From positions 3,472,001 through 3,536,000 of the forward strand of contig NZ_CP140255.1 of the NCBI RefSeq assembly GCF_034479615.1: a stretch of DNA of 64,000 nt, in the 5' to 3' direction. The notes beneath the pieces were generated by a model that did not search any database, was not told the DNA's origin, and saw nothing but the letters and a program-made list of their open reading frames with translations. This DNA is from Vreelandella neptunia. Its GTDB lineage: Bacteria > Pseudomonadota > Gammaproteobacteria > Pseudomonadales > Halomonadaceae. This document shows, in pieces, positions 1 to 11,321 of the stretch; position 1 is the stretch's first letter; each line of letters begins with the position of its first letter. The translations under genes and the position numbers were made by a program.

Positions 1-1547
1 TGCCCTGGTGGCTTCGGGCGCTGCTATGGTTCTCTCCGCTACGTCTTATCCCCGTTGGCAAACGCTCACGGGGCGAACGTCTGCGCTTGTCACTAGAGGC
101 GTTAGGGCCGATTTTTATTAAATTTGGCCAAATGCTCTCGACCCGTCGCGACCTGCTACCAGCAGATATCGCCGATGAGCTAAAGCGTCTTCAGGATCAG
201 GTGCCGCCTTTTCCCGGTGATCAAGCCGCCGCTCGCGTCGAGAAAGCCCTGGAAATGTCGCTGGAAGAGGCCTTTGCTGAGTTTGACCGAGTCCCACTGG
301 CCTCGGCGTCGATTGCCCAGGTGCACGCGGCAAGGCTCCACGGCGGTGAGGACGTGGTGGTAAAAATTATTCGCCCCGGCATTGATCGCGTGATGCGTCA
401 GGATATGGCACTGATGTACCAAGTTGCCAAGCTATTCTCCAAAATCCCCGAGGCGCGTCGCCTGCGTCCGCTGGAAGTCATTCGCGACTACGAAGCCACG
501 CTATTTGACGAGCTGGATCTCTACAAAGAGGCCGCCAACACCTCGCAGCTCAAGCGTAACTTTAAAGACTCACCGCTGCTGTTTGTACCCACCATCTACT
601 GGCCCTTCACCCGCCGCCATGTGATGGTGCAAGAGCGCATTCGCGGTATTCCGGTCGCCGATTTAGATACCCTGATTGCTCGTGGCACTAATTTGAAGAA
701 GCTTGCCGAACGCGGCGTCGAGCTTTTCTTTACCCAGGTATTCCGCGACAACTTCTTTCACGCGGATATGCACCCGGGTAATATCTTCGTCAACTGTGAC
801 AACCCCGAAGATCCCCAGTACATTGCCATCGACTGCGGCATTGTGGGCAGCCTGACCCGGGAAGATCAGGACTACTTGGCGCGTAACCTACTGGCGTTTT
901 TCCACCAGGACTATTACGAAGTCGCTGCACTGCATATTGAATCCGGCTGGGTGGGTGAGAACACCCGCGCTAATGAGTTCGCGGCAGCGATTCGCACCGT
1001 TTGTGAACCGATTTTAGAGAAGCCGTTGAAAGATATTTCCTTCGGCCAGGTGTTATTAGGACTGTTTCAAACCGCACGACGCTTTAATATGGAAGTGCAG
1101 CCGCAGCTGGTATTGTTGCAAAAGACGCTGCTCAATATTGAAGGTCTGGGCCGCCAGCTCTACCCAGATTTAGACCTGTGGAGCACCGCCAAGCCCTATT
1201 TAGAGCAGTGGATGAAAGAGCGTGCCGGGGTCAGCGGTTTATGGGAGTCGTTAAAGCGCCAGGCGCCGGAGCTTTCGCATCAATTGCCCGAACTGCCCGT
1301 ACTGGCTCATCAGGCGCTAAGCCGTATGGAGCATGAGCATCGCCAGCGCCACCAGCAGGTCGACTCGATCAACGCCATGCGCGTGCAGATGGCGCGCCAG
1401 GGCAAACGCCTCTACCGCCTTCGGCTCGGCTTTATTTTGCTGGCGCTGGCACTGGCTTGGCAGCCATTAAGCGGTTGGATTGCGCTTCAAGAGTGGCCGA
1501 TACTCGCGGCCGCAGCCATTGGCCTACTGCTGCTGGTGTGGCAATAG
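1..1547 (+). CDS. ubiB: UbiB, ubiquinone-biosynthesis atypical kinase/ATPase (5' end outside window)
   Basis: Member of the ABC1/ADCK/UbiB protein-kinase-like family that supports ubiquinone synthesis at the inner membrane. The frame is open from the left edge, and the residues before the first internal start ([13 protein letters not shown]) match the UbiB N-terminus, so the true start lies upstream. Visible hallmarks are the KxGQ motif ([15 protein letters not shown]), the AQVHAA segment, FHADMHPGN in the catalytic loop, and IDCGIVG in place of DFG. Two hydrophobic helices close the C-terminus, as in bacterial UbiB. hisE follows after 31 nt on the same strand, giving the familiar ubiB-his-tat order. 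Identification is secure; only the N-terminus is missing. Confidence 0.95.
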   Translation, partial: PWWLRALLWFSPLRLIPVGKRSRGERLRLSLEALGPIFIKFGQMLSTRRDLLPADIADELKRLQDQVPPFPGDQAAARVEKALEMSLEEAFAEFDRVPLASASIAQVHAARLHGGEDVVVKIIRPGIDRVMRQDMALMYQVAKLFSKIPEARRLRPLEVIRDYEATLFDELDLYKEAANTSQLKRNFKDSPLLFVPTIYWPFTRRHVMVQERIRGIPVADLDTLIARGTNLKKLAERGVELFFTQVFRDNFFHADMHPGNIFVNCDNPEDPQYIAIDCGIVGSLTREDQDYLARNLLAFFHQDYYEVAALHIESGWVGENTRANEFAAAIRTVCEPILEKPLKDISFGQVLLGLFQTARRFNMEVQPQLVLLQKTLLNIEGLGRQLYPDLDLWSTAKPYLEQWMKERAGVSGLWESLKRQAPELSHQLPELPVLAHQALSRMEHEHRQRHQQVDSINAMRVQMARQGKRLYRLRLGFILLALALAWQPLSGWIALQEWPILAAAAIGLLLLVWQ

Positions 1548-1578
1548 AGTGACGCACTCAACGTTTACAAGGATTCCC

Positions 1579-1953
1579 ATGGACAGCAACGCATTATCGC
1601 CTAACAATTCGACTAGCCATACCGATGTACTGGGTACGCTCAATGAGGTGTTAAAGCAACGGCGCCATGCAGCGGCAGAAGAATCTTATGTTGCCTCCTT
1701 GCATCATAAGGGTTTGAACAAGATACTCGAAAAGGTGGGCGAGGAAGCGACAGAAACAGTGCTTGCGGCAAAAGATGCCGAGCATGGTAGCGAGGCTGAT
1801 CGCCAAGCGTTGATTTCTGAAACCGCCGACCTGTGGTTTCATAGCTTGGTGATGCTGTCGCACCTGGGAATGGATCATCAGGCCGTTTTAGACGAACTGG
1901 CCCGGCGCTTCGGCATTTCCGGACACGAGGAAAAAGCCGCTCGCCAGCCTTAG
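1579..1953 (+). CDS. hisE: Phosphoribosyl-ATP pyrophosphatase (HisE)
   Basis: Hydrolyses phosphoribosyl-ATP to phosphoribosyl-AMP and pyrophosphate, the second step of histidine synthesis, in the cytoplasm. The 124-residue product has the all-alpha MazG/HisE metal-binding signature: GEEATE at about residues 54-59 and ETADLWFH at about 81-88. The open frame extends back into ubiB, but the ATG at 1579 has an AAGGA ribosome site at the right distance and gives a family-typical length with a short extra N-terminal tail. In pseudomonads hisI usually sits between ubiB and hisE; here it is absent. It probably shares a transcript with ubiB. Confidence 0.93.
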   Translation: MDSNALSPNNSTSHTDVLGTLNEVLKQRRHAAAEESYVASLHHKGLNKILEKVGEEATETVLAAKDAEHGSEADRQALISETADLWFHSLVMLSHLGMDHQAVLDELARRFGISGHEEKAARQP

Positions 1954-2092
1954 TTGCCACAAATGGCTGTCGCATAGTGGTAACGCGCGTACTGTAGTAC
2001 TGCTCCTAGCCATTGGGCTCGTATTCACTGGCTCAGTGGTAAAAGAGATAGCACTCAATTGATTGTTAACCTGCTCCCATGAGGAAACGCAT

Positions 2093-2371
2093 ATGTTAGG
2101 TGGTATTAGTATTTGGCAGTTGCTGATTGTGCTGGGCATCATCATTCTGGTTTTCGGCACCAAAAAACTGCGTAACGTGGGCACCGACCTAGGCGGGGCT
2201 GTCAAAGGCTTCAAGAAAGCCATGCACGATGAGGAGAAAAATAAAGACGCGGACAAAGAGGACGCCGACCAGCCCCATGCCAAAGTGAGCCATGACGAGC
2301 CGGGCAACACTTACGACGTTCAAGCTGAAGAGAAACAGGCCGCCCACGACCGCAACGAAGAGCGCAAATAA
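2093..2371 (+). CDS. tatA: Twin-arginine translocase subunit TatA
   Basis: Small inner-membrane protein that oligomerises to form the Tat translocation pathway for folded proteins. The 92-residue product has one N-terminal transmembrane helix (residues 5-20), the FGTKKL hinge (21-26), an amphipathic helix with [11 protein letters not shown], and a highly charged Asp/Glu/Lys tail, all typical of TatA. The open frame begins 30 nt earlier, but the ATG at 2093 starts with the canonical MLGGISIW and has a GAGGAAA ribosome site at 2081-2087. tatB follows three bases after the stop, so the two are almost certainly cotranscribed. Confidence 0.96.
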   Translation: MLGGISIWQLLIVLGIIILVFGTKKLRNVGTDLGGAVKGFKKAMHDEEKNKDADKEDADQPHAKVSHDEPGNTYDVQAEEKQAAHDRNEERK

Positions 2372-2374
2372 ACC

Positions 2375-2860
2375 ATGCTGGATATCGGCTTTCTTGAACT
2401 GATGCTGATTGGCGTCGTCGGGCTGTTGGTGCTTGGCCCGGAGCGGCTGCCACGCGCTGCCCGAACGGCGGGCATGTGGATTGGTAAAATCAAGCGTACG
2501 GTATCCGGTATGCAGCGTGAAATCAGCGCCCAACTGGAAGCAGAAGAGCTGCGCCAAAAGCTCAACGAACAGCAAAAGAAGCTCGATGACAGCTTGAAGA
2601 AAGCGAAGCTGGACGTAGAGAGCATTGCCGATAGCCCCTCAGACGCAGCGCCAGCGAAGCAGAGTGACACTGAGCAGCGCGTTGCCCAGGCCAGCTCTCG
2701 ATTGGATGACGCCTTGCAAACGGTGCGAGAGGAAACGGTGCGTGAAGAAACATCTTCGTCATCATCTGCACCTGCCTCGACTACGCCCACCCGCGAGGCC
2801 AAACCTGAAACGCCTAACCCTGAGTCGGCTATACTTAATAAGGATCGTAATCACCAATGA
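2375..2860 (+). CDS. tatB: Twin-arginine translocase subunit TatB
   Basis: Component of the TatBC receptor that recognises twin-arginine signal peptides. The 161-residue product starts [20 protein letters not shown], with the conserved Glu8 in the membrane helix and the GPERLP hinge (21-26) that separates TatB from TatA. A long charged helix, probably a coiled coil (about 40-100), and a Ser/Pro/Thr-rich tail follow. It lies three bases after tatA and overlaps tatC by four bases (ATGA), consistent with translational coupling in a tatABC operon. Confidence 0.95.
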   Translation: MLDIGFLELMLIGVVGLLVLGPERLPRAARTAGMWIGKIKRTVSGMQREISAQLEAEELRQKLNEQQKKLDDSLKKAKLDVESIADSPSDAAPAKQSDTEQRVAQASSRLDDALQTVREETVREETSSSSSAPASTTPTREAKPETPNPESAILNKDRNHQ

Positions 2861-3648
2861 GTATGTCTGGCGATTCAAAGGAGCCGCGGGAAGAGCCGAG
2901 CCAAGCCCCCCTGATTGAGCACCTGATTGAGTTACGCTCACGGCTTATGCGCGCCGTGATCGTGATTTTGGTGGTCTTTTTAGGCCTTTACTCCTTTGCC
3001 AATGATATCTATACCTTCGTTGCCGAGCCGTTAATGGCGCTACTGCCTGAAGGCTCGCAGATGATCGCCACGGAAGTCGCTTCGCCATTCTTAGCGCCGT
3101 TCAAGCTCACCCTGGTGGTCGCGGTATTTATCGCTATACCCTTTGTGCTGCATCAAGCCTGGGCGTTTATCGCGCCAGGGCTTTACGACAATGAAAAAGC
3201 GCTGGCGATACCGATTCTGGTTTCGAGCATTGCGCTTTTCTACGGCGGCGCGGCGTTTGCCTACTACGTTGTTTTTCCGCTGTTGTTTGAGTTTTTCACC
3301 CAAACTGGGCCGGAAAACGTCGCCGTGATGACCGACATTAACCAGTACTTGAACTTCGTGCTCAAGCTGTTTTTTGCCTTCGGTGTAGCGTTTGAGATTC
3401 CTATCGCGACCTTCTTGCTTATCTTATCTGGCGCCACGTCGGTGGAAAGCCTGTCTAAAAAGCGCCCTTATATTCTTTTAGGCTGCTTTGTTGTCGGCAT
3501 GTTGCTAACGCCTCCGGATGTGATTTCTCAGAGCCTGTTGGCGATCCCGATGTATTTGCTTTACGAAGTTGGGCTGCTATTTGGCCGCCTGGTGCGCAAG
3601 CGTAAAGAGGAGAAGGAGGCTGCTGAAGAGCAAGAGGCTGACCTCTAA
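2857..3648 (+). CDS. tatC: Twin-arginine translocase subunit TatC
   Basis: Polytopic core of the Tat receptor complex. The 263-residue product contains the cytoplasmic N-terminal [12 protein letters not shown] motif essential for signal-peptide binding, followed by six predicted membrane helices. An acidic/basic tail ([16 protein letters not shown]) ends the protein. The start overlaps the tatB stop by four bases. A perfect inverted repeat just after the stop ends the ubiB-hisE-tatABC transcript. Confidence 0.96.
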   Translation: MSMSGDSKEPREEPSQAPLIEHLIELRSRLMRAVIVILVVFLGLYSFANDIYTFVAEPLMALLPEGSQMIATEVASPFLAPFKLTLVVAVFIAIPFVLHQAWAFIAPGLYDNEKALAIPILVSSIALFYGGAAFAYYVVFPLLFEFFTQTGPENVAVMTDINQYLNFVLKLFFAFGVAFEIPIATFLLILSGATSVESLSKKRPYILLGCFVVGMLLTPPDVISQSLLAIPMYLLYEVGLLFGRLVRKRKEEKEAAEEQEADL

Positions 3649-3674
3649 GCACGGGTTCAACGTGCAGATATTTA

Positions 3675-3704
3675 AAAGCCGCCGCCGTTAACGGCGGCGG
3701 CTTT
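3675..3704. terminator. Bidirectional terminator between tatC and elbB
   Basis: A perfect 15-bp inverted repeat (AAAGCCGCCGCCGTT and its complement, no separate spacer) lies between the convergent ends of tatC and elbB. The GC-rich stem with A and T tracts at its edges suits Rho-independent termination in both directions. Confidence 0.85.
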
Positions 3705-3725
3705 GGTATCAGCACAGCGTCGAGC

Positions 3726-4385
3726 TTAATCCATCATTTCTGCAATGCGATCTACCAGCTTAAAAATACCGATAGCAGCTTCGCTAATACGCGTTGCCAG
3801 CATATAGGCAGGCGTAGTGACCACGCGGTGCTCAAGATCCACCACGATATCTTCTACGCCGCAGCTACGGTGCAGGCCGCCCATGGCGCTAATGGCCCCG
3901 GAAATCGCCGGGTCATTGCCCACCGTCACCGCAATGCCCTCGTCCAATAGGCGAGGCACCAGTACGGGGGAAATACACATCAAACCAATCGGCTTGGCCT
4001 CTTCACGAAACCCCACCAAGGCCGCTTTTAAAGCCTCTAGCACCTGCATGCTGTCACCGGCACTGGCGAAGTCCGACAAGTTCTTGGCGACGCCAAAACC
4101 GCCGGGTACGATCACTGCGCCGAAGCTGTCAGCATCTAACTCCTCCAGCGGGCTGATCTCACCCCGTGCCAAGCGGGCGGACTCCAGCAGCACGTTACGC
4201 TGCTCGCCCTCTACCACCTCTTGAGTGAGGTGATTGACCACATGGTGCTGCTCTATATCTGGGGCAAAACAACGGTAACCTATACCCAACTGATCCAAGC
4301 GCAGCAGCGTTAGCGTGGTCTCATATATTTCTGAACCATCGTAAACGCCGCAGCCGGCCAAAATCACTGCCACCTGTTTGGTCAT
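3726..4385 (-). CDS. elbB: ElbB, DJ-1/PfpI-family glyoxalase-like protein
   Basis: Cytosolic DJ-1/PfpI-superfamily protein; the E. coli homologue has been linked to isoprenoid production and weak glyoxalase activity. The 219-residue product has the ElbB signature GCGVYDGSEIYE (11-22), the FGAVIVPGGFGVAKNL segment near 88-103 and the nucleophile-elbow Cys137 (GLMCISPV). The open frame extends 16 codons further, but the ATG at 4385 has a strong AAGGAG site and gives the usual 217-220 residue length. It converges on tatC and diverges from hemB. Confidence 0.88.
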   Translation of the reverse strand: MTKQVAVILAGCGVYDGSEIYETTLTLLRLDQLGIGYRCFAPDIEQHHVVNHLTQEVVEGEQRNVLLESARLARGEISPLEELDADSFGAVIVPGGFGVAKNLSDFASAGDSMQVLEALKAALVGFREEAKPIGLMCISPVLVPRLLDEGIAVTVGNDPAISGAISAMGGLHRSCGVEDIVVDLEHRVVTTPAYMLATRISEAAIGIFKLVDRIAEMMD

Positions 4386-4573
4386 GCCTATCTCCTTATC
4401 CCAGGGTCTGCCGAACGCAATACAGCAAAGCAATCGCCCACTTTAGTCAGTCTGCCGTGTCGCCACAAGACGGCTTTCGCCGCAAGGTATGGCTGATATA
4501 CTGACGCCAGGCCTTCGGGCATGTTTATTTGCGACCCTGAGTGTTCACGTTCGCTGATCTTTACGACCTCTAA

Positions 4574-5594
<1,021 letters not shown>

Positions 5595-5596
<2 letters not shown>

Positions 5597-5629
5597 GATG
5601 ACAAACAGGTGACACCTATTTGTCATCTT
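5595..5629. promoter_or_regulatory. Hairpin over the hemB stop with Pho-box-like direct repeats
   Basis: An 11-bp perfect stem (AAGATGACAAA with TTTGTCATCTT) plus an inner 4-bp stem (AGGT/ACCT) forms a tall hairpin that begins in the hemB stop codon. There is no U tract, so termination would be imperfect. On the minus strand the left part (5598-5615) reads as two TGTCA-containing 7-mers spaced like a PhoB box (GTGTCAC, CTGT, TTGTCAT; 11 of 14 positions match CTGTCAT twice). ppk1 is a classic Pho-regulon gene in other bacteria, but the box orientation is reversed relative to ppk1. Confidence 0.45.
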
Positions 5630-5703
5630 CTCCCCGCATACTGCACTGATATACAAGTATCAGGCTATGATACCTTCGAGCTATCAACGCGGGGAGATCC
5701 ACC

Positions 5704-7893
5704 ATGGACGAACAAGCTTCAGATTCCTTACCACTATCGTCTACCGATCACACCAGCAGCGACGGCGATATGCCGCTACGGATTAATCGTACCCCGACCG
5801 GCGTCCAGGCACGTGAAGCACAGCCTGAAACCGACCTCGACGATACCCAGCTCTACTTCAACCGCGAGCTATCGCATCTACAGTTCAATATTCGCGTGTT
5901 GGAGCAGGCGTTAGACGATGCTCACCCGCTGCTCAACCGGTTAATGTTCCTGCTGATTTTCTCCTCCAATATGGACGAGTTTTTCGAGATTCGCGTGGCG
6001 GGCTTAAAGCATCAAATTGCCCTGGGCGACGACACTACCGCCGCTGACGGCCGCCTGCCCAAAGCGGTGTTGGCAGAGATATCGCAACTTGCTCACGCGC
6101 AAATTGACCGCCAGTATCAGATACTCAACGACACCTTGTTACCCGCGCTGGAAACCCATGGGCTGCGCTTTCGGCGCCGCGATCAGTGGACTGATGAACA
6201 GAAAGCTTGGGTTAAAGATTTTTTCGATAACGAAATTATGCCGGTCATCAGCCCGATCGGCCTCGACCCCTCGCACCCTTTCCCGCGTTTAGTGAATAAA
6301 AGCCTCAACTTTATAGTTGAGTTGGAAGGTAAAGATGCGTTTGGTCGCGCTGGTGGTATGGCCATTCTACCCGCGCCGCGCTCGCTACCGCGCCTGATGG
6401 CACTGCCCAAGGAACTCTGTGAAGAGGGTTTCTCGGAGTATGTTTTTCTTTCGTCGATGATTCATGCCCACGCCGAGGAGCTATTTCCCGGCATGAGCGT
6501 ACGCGGCTGCTACCAATTCCGGCTGACCCGCAACGCGGATATGAGCGTTGACCCTGAGGAGGTTTCGGATCTCGCCTCAGCGCTGCGCGGTGAACTGCTG
6601 GCGCGCCGCTACGGCAGCGGCGTACGCCTGGAAGTCGCCGACAGCTGCCCTGATGACTTAACTGATTTTTTGTTGCGCCAGTTTGAACTGGAAAGCGACG
6701 ACTTATATCGCGTCAAAGGGCCGGTTAATTTAACCCGTATGATGTCGGTGCTGGGTGATGTGGATCGCCCCGAACTGCTCTATCGGCCATTCACCCCCAG
6801 CATTCCCAAAGCGCTCAAAGCGGGTAGCCTGTTTGACGCTATTGCCAAGAACGACATCCTGCTCCATCACCCCTTCCAGTCATTTACGCCGATTGAAGAC
6901 CTGCTGCGCGAAGCCGCCCGCGACCCTCATGTGCTGGCAGTAAAACAGACCCTTTACCGCACTGGCGCTGACTCAGCCATCGTTAACGCGCTGGTAGAGG
7001 CGGCCAGCCAGGGCAAAGAGGTCACTGTGGTCATTGAGCTGCGCGCGCGCTTTGATGAGGCCGACAACCTACAGCTGGCTTCACGCTTGCAGGAAGCAGG
7101 GGCAATCGTTGTCTACGGCATTATGGCCTACAAGACCCACGCCAAAATGCTGCACATCGTTCGCCGGGAAAAAGGTGAGCTGAGCTATTACGCCCACCTG
7201 GGCACCGGCAATTACCACTCTAAAACTGCCAAGCTTTACACCGATTACAGTCTGCTGACCGCCAATAAAGCGCTATGTGCGGATGTGCATAAAGTATTTC
7301 AGCAGCTTTCGGGGATGGGCCGGGCACGCAAAATCGACACGTTGTTGCACGCGCCCTTCACGCTACATGAGCGGCTGGTGGAAATGATCGACCGGGAAGC
7401 GCAAATAGCGCGCAAGGGTAAGCGCGGGCACATCATCATTAAGTGCAACTCGTTAACCGAGCCAAAGCTTATCAAAGCACTCTACCGGGCCTCGCAGGCA
7501 GGCGTAGAGTGCGATTTGATTATTCGCGGTATGTGCTGTTTGAAGCCAGGGGTGCCGGGGGTTTCCGACAATATTCGCGTGCGCTCGATTATTGGCCGTT
7601 TGCTGGAGCATACCCGAGTCTTCCACTTCCACAACGACGGCAAATCGGAGACCTGGTGCTCAAGCGCGGACTTTATGTCGCGCAATATGTTCCACCGTGT
7701 GGAGACCTGTTTTCCGCTGTTGGATAAGAAGCTCGCCAACCGGGTGCGTAAAGACCTGGAGACCTACCTGGTGGATAACTGCCAGAGCTGGCTGCTTCAG
7801 ACCGACGGCAGCTACCGACTCCAGGATCCGGGTGACAGCGATGCCATCAGTGCCCAGGAAACCCTGCTCTACGCCTATGCATCGAAAAGCTAG
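5704..7893 (+). CDS. ppk1: Polyphosphate kinase 1
   Basis: Reversibly polymerises the gamma phosphate of ATP into inorganic polyphosphate. The 729-residue product has the four PPK1 domains in order: N-terminal domain (about 40-145), head domain, and the two phospholipase-D-like C-terminal domains. The phosphorylated histidine corresponds to His479 (KTHAKML) and the second catalytic histidine to His636 (LLEHTRV); HLGTGNYHSKTAKLYTD is also diagnostic. An N-terminal extension of about 35 residues is poorly conserved. The ATG at 5704 follows a GGGGAG site. A strong hairpin after the gene separates it from convergent metE. Confidence 0.96.
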   Translation: MDEQASDSLPLSSTDHTSSDGDMPLRINRTPTGVQAREAQPETDLDDTQLYFNRELSHLQFNIRVLEQALDDAHPLLNRLMFLLIFSSNMDEFFEIRVAGLKHQIALGDDTTAADGRLPKAVLAEISQLAHAQIDRQYQILNDTLLPALETHGLRFRRRDQWTDEQKAWVKDFFDNEIMPVISPIGLDPSHPFPRLVNKSLNFIVELEGKDAFGRAGGMAILPAPRSLPRLMALPKELCEEGFSEYVFLSSMIHAHAEELFPGMSVRGCYQFRLTRNADMSVDPEEVSDLASALRGELLARRYGSGVRLEVADSCPDDLTDFLLRQFELESDDLYRVKGPVNLTRMMSVLGDVDRPELLYRPFTPSIPKALKAGSLFDAIAKNDILLHHPFQSFTPIEDLLREAARDPHVLAVKQTLYRTGADSAIVNALVEAASQGKEVTVVIELRARFDEADNLQLASRLQEAGAIVVYGIMAYKTHAKMLHIVRREKGELSYYAHLGTGNYHSKTAKLYTDYSLLTANKALCADVHKVFQQLSGMGRARKIDTLLHAPFTLHERLVEMIDREAQIARKGKRGHIIIKCNSLTEPKLIKALYRASQAGVECDLIIRGMCCLKPGVPGVSDNIRVRSIIGRLLEHTRVFHFHNDGKSETWCSSADFMSRNMFHRVETCFPLLDKKLANRVRKDLETYLVDNCQSWLLQTDGSYRLQDPGDSDAISAQETLLYAYASKS

Positions 7894-7924
7894 GCGTCAA
7901 AAAACTAAGCGCCGAAAAGTCAGT

Positions 7925-7949
7925 CCCCCGCTGCTTAGAGCAGCGGGGG
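7925..7949. terminator. Bidirectional terminator between ppk1 and metE
   Basis: An 11-bp perfect GC-rich stem (CCCCCGCTGCT and its complement) with a TAG loop sits between the convergent ppk1 and metE genes. The U tract is weak on both sides, so it may act mainly as an mRNA end-stabiliser. Confidence 0.7.
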
Positions 7950-7969
7950 TGATTCTGACTTCTTCCCGT

Positions 7970-10267
7970 TTATGCATAGCGTTGGCGTAACACCTTCGCC
8001 GCTTTCACCATATTGGCTAGCGCTGGCTCTACTTCCGCCCAACCACGGGTTTTGAGCCCGCAGTCCGGGTTTACCCACAGCCGTTCGGCGGGGATTTTTT
8101 CCAGGGCTTTCTCCATCAAATCGACCATCCAGCTCACTTCGGGAATATTCGGTGTATGGATATCGTAAACCCCTGGGCCGATTTCGTTGGGATACGCGAA
8201 GTCCTGGAAGGCATCCAGCAGATGCATATCCGAACGTGACGTTTCGATGGTGATCACATCGGCATCAAGTGCTGCAATCGCGCCAATGATGTCGTTGAAC
8301 TCCGAGTAACACATATGGGTATGAATCTGAGTGGCATTAGCCACGCCTGCGGCACTCAGCTGGAAGCTCTCTACTGCCCAATCAAGGTACGACTGCCACT
8401 CATGTTGGCGCAGCGGTAACCCTTCGCGCAGCGCTGGCTCATCGATTTGAATAATGCTGATCCCGGCCTCTTCCAGATCCAACACCTCATCGCGCAGCGC
8501 CAGGGCAATCTGGCGGCAGGTGGTTTCCCGCGGCTGGTCATCGCGCACAAATGACCACTGCAGAATCGTCACAGGGCCGGTCAGCATGCCCTTCATGGGT
8601 TTGTCGGTCAGGGTTTGGGCGTATTCGCTCCAGCGCACCGTCATCGGTGCAGGCCGCGATACGTCACCGAAGATCACCGGCGGTTTAACGCAGCGTGAAC
8701 CGTAGCTCTGCACCCAGCCAAATCGGGTAAAGGCAAAGCCTTCAAGCTGCTCACCAAAGTACTCCACCATGTCATTACGTTCGGCTTCACCGTGAACGAG
8801 CACATCGATATCCAGCGCATGCTGACGCTCAACGGCGTAGACGATCTCGGCCTGCATACGGGCTTCGTAGTCGGCTAACGCCAGCTCACCGGCCTTAAAA
8901 GCACGCCGGGCGGCACGAATTACGTCGGTTTGCGGAAAAGAGCCAATCGTCGTGGTAGGAAATAGCGGTAGCTTGAGCGCCCGGCGTTGCGCCTCGGCAC
9001 GCACGGTGTAAGGCGCCTGGCGCTGACTATCAGCAGGGCGAACCGCCGCCAAACGCTCACTGACCACAGTCTGGTGAATACGCGTTGACTCGCGCCGGGC
9101 ATCCAGCGCTCGAGTGGCCTGATCCAGCCGCTGCTCGTCGACTGGCGTAGTGCGGTTGTCGATCAAGCGCGCCAGGGTGACCACCTCGTCAAGCTTCTGC
9201 CGTGCGAAGGCCAGCCAGCTGATTAGCTCATCACCAAGCTCTGTTTCCTGAGCCAAATCCACCGGCACATGCAGCAGCGAGCAGCTCGGCGCCAACCAAA
9301 GCCGCTGGCCCAGACGCACTTTTAATGGCAGCAGACGTTCCCGCAAGGCAGCCAAATCGGCCCGCCAGATATTGCGGCCATCCACAAACCCTACTGATAG
9401 CACCTGATGGGGGCCAAGGCGGTCAATTACACTCTCGACTTGCTGCGGTGCGCGCACGGCATCAATGTGCAACCCCGCCACGGGCAAGCGGGTCGCCAGC
9501 GAGAGGTTGTCGCCCAAGCCGCCGAAGTAAGTGGCTAGCAATAGCTTTAGCGGCGCAGATTGAAGGCGATGATAGGCACGCTCATAGGCCTGCTGCCATG
9601 CCAGCGGCAGATCCTGCACCAAAGCAGGTTCGTCCAGCTGAACCCACTCAATGCCTTGGGTAGCAAGCCGCGCTAATATTTCGCTATACACGTCGAGTAC
9701 GCTGTCGAGTAGCGTCAGGCGGTCAAAATCCCCGCCTTTGGTTTTGCCAAGCCATAGCCAGGTCAACGGCCCCGTCAGGGTTACTTTCGGGGTAAAACCC
9801 GCGCGCAGCGCCTCATCCACTTCGTCAAACAGACGGTTGGATGCCAGGGTAAAAGTTTGCCCCTCGTGCAGTTCGGGGACGAGATAGTGGTAGTTGGTAT
9901 CGAAGTATTTGGTCATTTCACAGGCTGCGGCGGGCTCCCCCCTGGGCGCTCTACCCCGGGCCATACGAAAGGTGGTGTCGAGATCGATATCGCCACCAGC
10001 GACCTCTGCTTGGGCGTTAAAACGTGAAGGCACAGCTCCCAGCGCCACCGAAACATTCAGCACTTGATCGTAAAAAGCGAAATCGCCCACGCTAACGAAA
10101 TCCAAACCCGCATCCTGCTGCGCCTGCCAGTGGCGCAAACGCAGCTTGCGGCCGGTGCTTTCAAGCTCGCTACGCGTGCACTCGCCTTTCCAGTACGCTT
10201 CCGTGGCTTTTTTAAGCTCGCGCTGAGCGCCGATGCGGGGATAGCCGAGAATATGAGAAACTGTCAT
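7970..10267 (-). CDS. metE: Cobalamin-independent methionine synthase MetE
   Basis: Transfers the methyl group of 5-methyltetrahydropteroyl-triglutamate to homocysteine. The 765-residue product shows the duplicated-barrel layout: N-terminal [16 protein letters not shown] and C-terminal [12 protein letters not shown]. The zinc and homocysteine site appears as [10 protein letters not shown] (His and Cys) and [11 protein letters not shown] (second Cys), with the conserved ITIETSRSD between them. The open frame runs 10 codons further upstream, but the ATG at 10267 gives the family start [13 protein letters not shown] with a TAGGG site. It is divergent from metR across a 115-nt spacer holding a MetR-like site. 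Confidence 0.96.
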   Translation of the reverse strand: MTVSHILGYPRIGAQRELKKATEAYWKGECTRSELESTGRKLRLRHWQAQQDAGLDFVSVGDFAFYDQVLNVSVALGAVPSRFNAQAEVAGGDIDLDTTFRMARGRAPRGEPAAACEMTKYFDTNYHYLVPELHEGQTFTLASNRLFDEVDEALRAGFTPKVTLTGPLTWLWLGKTKGGDFDRLTLLDSVLDVYSEILARLATQGIEWVQLDEPALVQDLPLAWQQAYERAYHRLQSAPLKLLLATYFGGLGDNLSLATRLPVAGLHIDAVRAPQQVESVIDRLGPHQVLSVGFVDGRNIWRADLAALRERLLPLKVRLGQRLWLAPSCSLLHVPVDLAQETELGDELISWLAFARQKLDEVVTLARLIDNRTTPVDEQRLDQATRALDARRESTRIHQTVVSERLAAVRPADSQRQAPYTVRAEAQRRALKLPLFPTTTIGSFPQTDVIRAARRAFKAGELALADYEARMQAEIVYAVERQHALDIDVLVHGEAERNDMVEYFGEQLEGFAFTRFGWVQSYGSRCVKPPVIFGDVSRPAPMTVRWSEYAQTLTDKPMKGMLTGPVTILQWSFVRDDQPRETTCRQIALALRDEVLDLEEAGISIIQIDEPALREGLPLRQHEWQSYLDWAVESFQLSAAGVANATQIHTHMCYSEFNDIIGAIAALDADVITIETSRSDMHLLDAFQDFAYPNEIGPGVYDIHTPNIPEVSWMVDLMEKALEKIPAERLWVNPDCGLKTRGWAEVEPALANMVKAAKVLRQRYA

Positions 10268-10283
10268 GATGAACCCTACCAAC

Positions 10284-10297
10284 GTGAATAATTTCAC
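10284..10297. promoter_or_regulatory. Candidate MetR operator
   Basis: The palindrome GTGAATAATTTCAC lies 17 bp before the metE start in the metE-metR intergenic region. MetR is known to bind TGAA-N5-TTCA; here the TGAA and TTCA arms are separated by four bases, one fewer than consensus. Position and gene context support the assignment; the spacing counts against it. Confidence 0.5.
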
Positions 10298-10382
10298 ACA
10301 GTCTGGTCACCACACTCTAATGAATCAAACTAAAGTTTTTAATACTAAAGATGAAAAATACTCACAATGATAGAGCCACTAT

Positions 10383-11321
10383 ATGATTGAGTTACGACAC
10401 CTCCGCACGCTGCTGGCTCTGCGCGAAACCGGCTCTCTTGTCGATGCTGCCGATCGCGTGCATTTGACCCAATCGGCGCTTTCCCACCAGCTCAAGGATC
10501 TTGAGAGCCGCGTGGACAGCGCGCTTTTTGTGCGTAAAACCCGTCCGGTGGAATTCACCCGAGCGGGACTGCGGCTGCTCGCCCTGGCCGACCAGATACT
10601 GCCTGAAGTACGCAAGGCGGAGCGTGATTTAACGCGCCTGGCAGGCACCGAGCAGGGGCGCTTGCATATGGCCATCGAGTGCCACAGCTGCTTTCAGTGG
10701 CTGATGCCTACGGTGGATTATTTTCGCGATCACTGGCCGGAAGTGGAAATCGACATTCCCAGCGGTCACCACTTCGACCCGCTTCCGGCGCTTGCCCGCG
10801 AGCAGCTGGATCTGGTGATCACCGCCGACCCCCAACCTCTTGAAGGGATTCACTACGCCCCGCTGTTTCGCTATGAGGGGCTACTGGCCGTCGCCCGCCA
10901 GCACCCTTTTGCAGGCCAGGGCTATATAGAGCCCCAGGCGCTGGCCGAGGAAACGTTGATCACCTACCCCGTTGAACAATCGCGGCTGGATATTTTTACC
11001 CAGTTTTTGCAGCCGGCGAATGTGCGCCCTCGGGAAATTCGTACCGCTGAATTGACGATTATGATGATGCAGCTGGTGGCCAGCGGGCGTGGCGTGTGTG
11101 CACTACCCAACTGGGCGCTGACCGAGTATTTGCAGCGCGATTATGTGAGCGCGGTGAAGCTAGGAGAGGATGGGGTATGGAGTACGCTGTATGCAGCGAT
11201 TCGCGAGGAGACCCGCGAAGCACCATGGATGCAGGATTTTTTACGCACGGCGCGGGAGACTTCCTTTGCGGTGCTAACGGGGGTCAAGCCAGCGGATCGC
11301 GGCGCGGAACCAGCAGCGTAA
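10383..11321 (+). CDS. metR: LysR-type regulator MetR
   Basis: LysR-family activator of methionine genes that uses homocysteine as co-inducer. The 312-residue product has the N-terminal winged helix-turn-helix (about 3-60, AADRVHLTQSALSHQLKDLE), then the periplasmic-binding-protein-like effector domain. MetR-type features include MAIECHSCFQWLMP and IPSGHHFDPLPAL. It is divergent from metE, the normal arrangement for autoregulated MetR. Its last 38 bases overlap the 3' end of the convergent histidine-kinase gene. Confidence 0.93.
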   Translation: MIELRHLRTLLALRETGSLVDAADRVHLTQSALSHQLKDLESRVDSALFVRKTRPVEFTRAGLRLLALADQILPEVRKAERDLTRLAGTEQGRLHMAIECHSCFQWLMPTVDYFRDHWPEVEIDIPSGHHFDPLPALAREQLDLVITADPQPLEGIHYAPLFRYEGLLAVARQHPFAGQGYIEPQALAEETLITYPVEQSRLDIFTQFLQPANVRPREIRTAELTIMMMQLVASGRGVCALPNWALTEYLQRDYVSAVKLGEDGVWSTLYAAIREETREAPWMQDFLRTARETSFAVLTGVKPADRGAEPAA

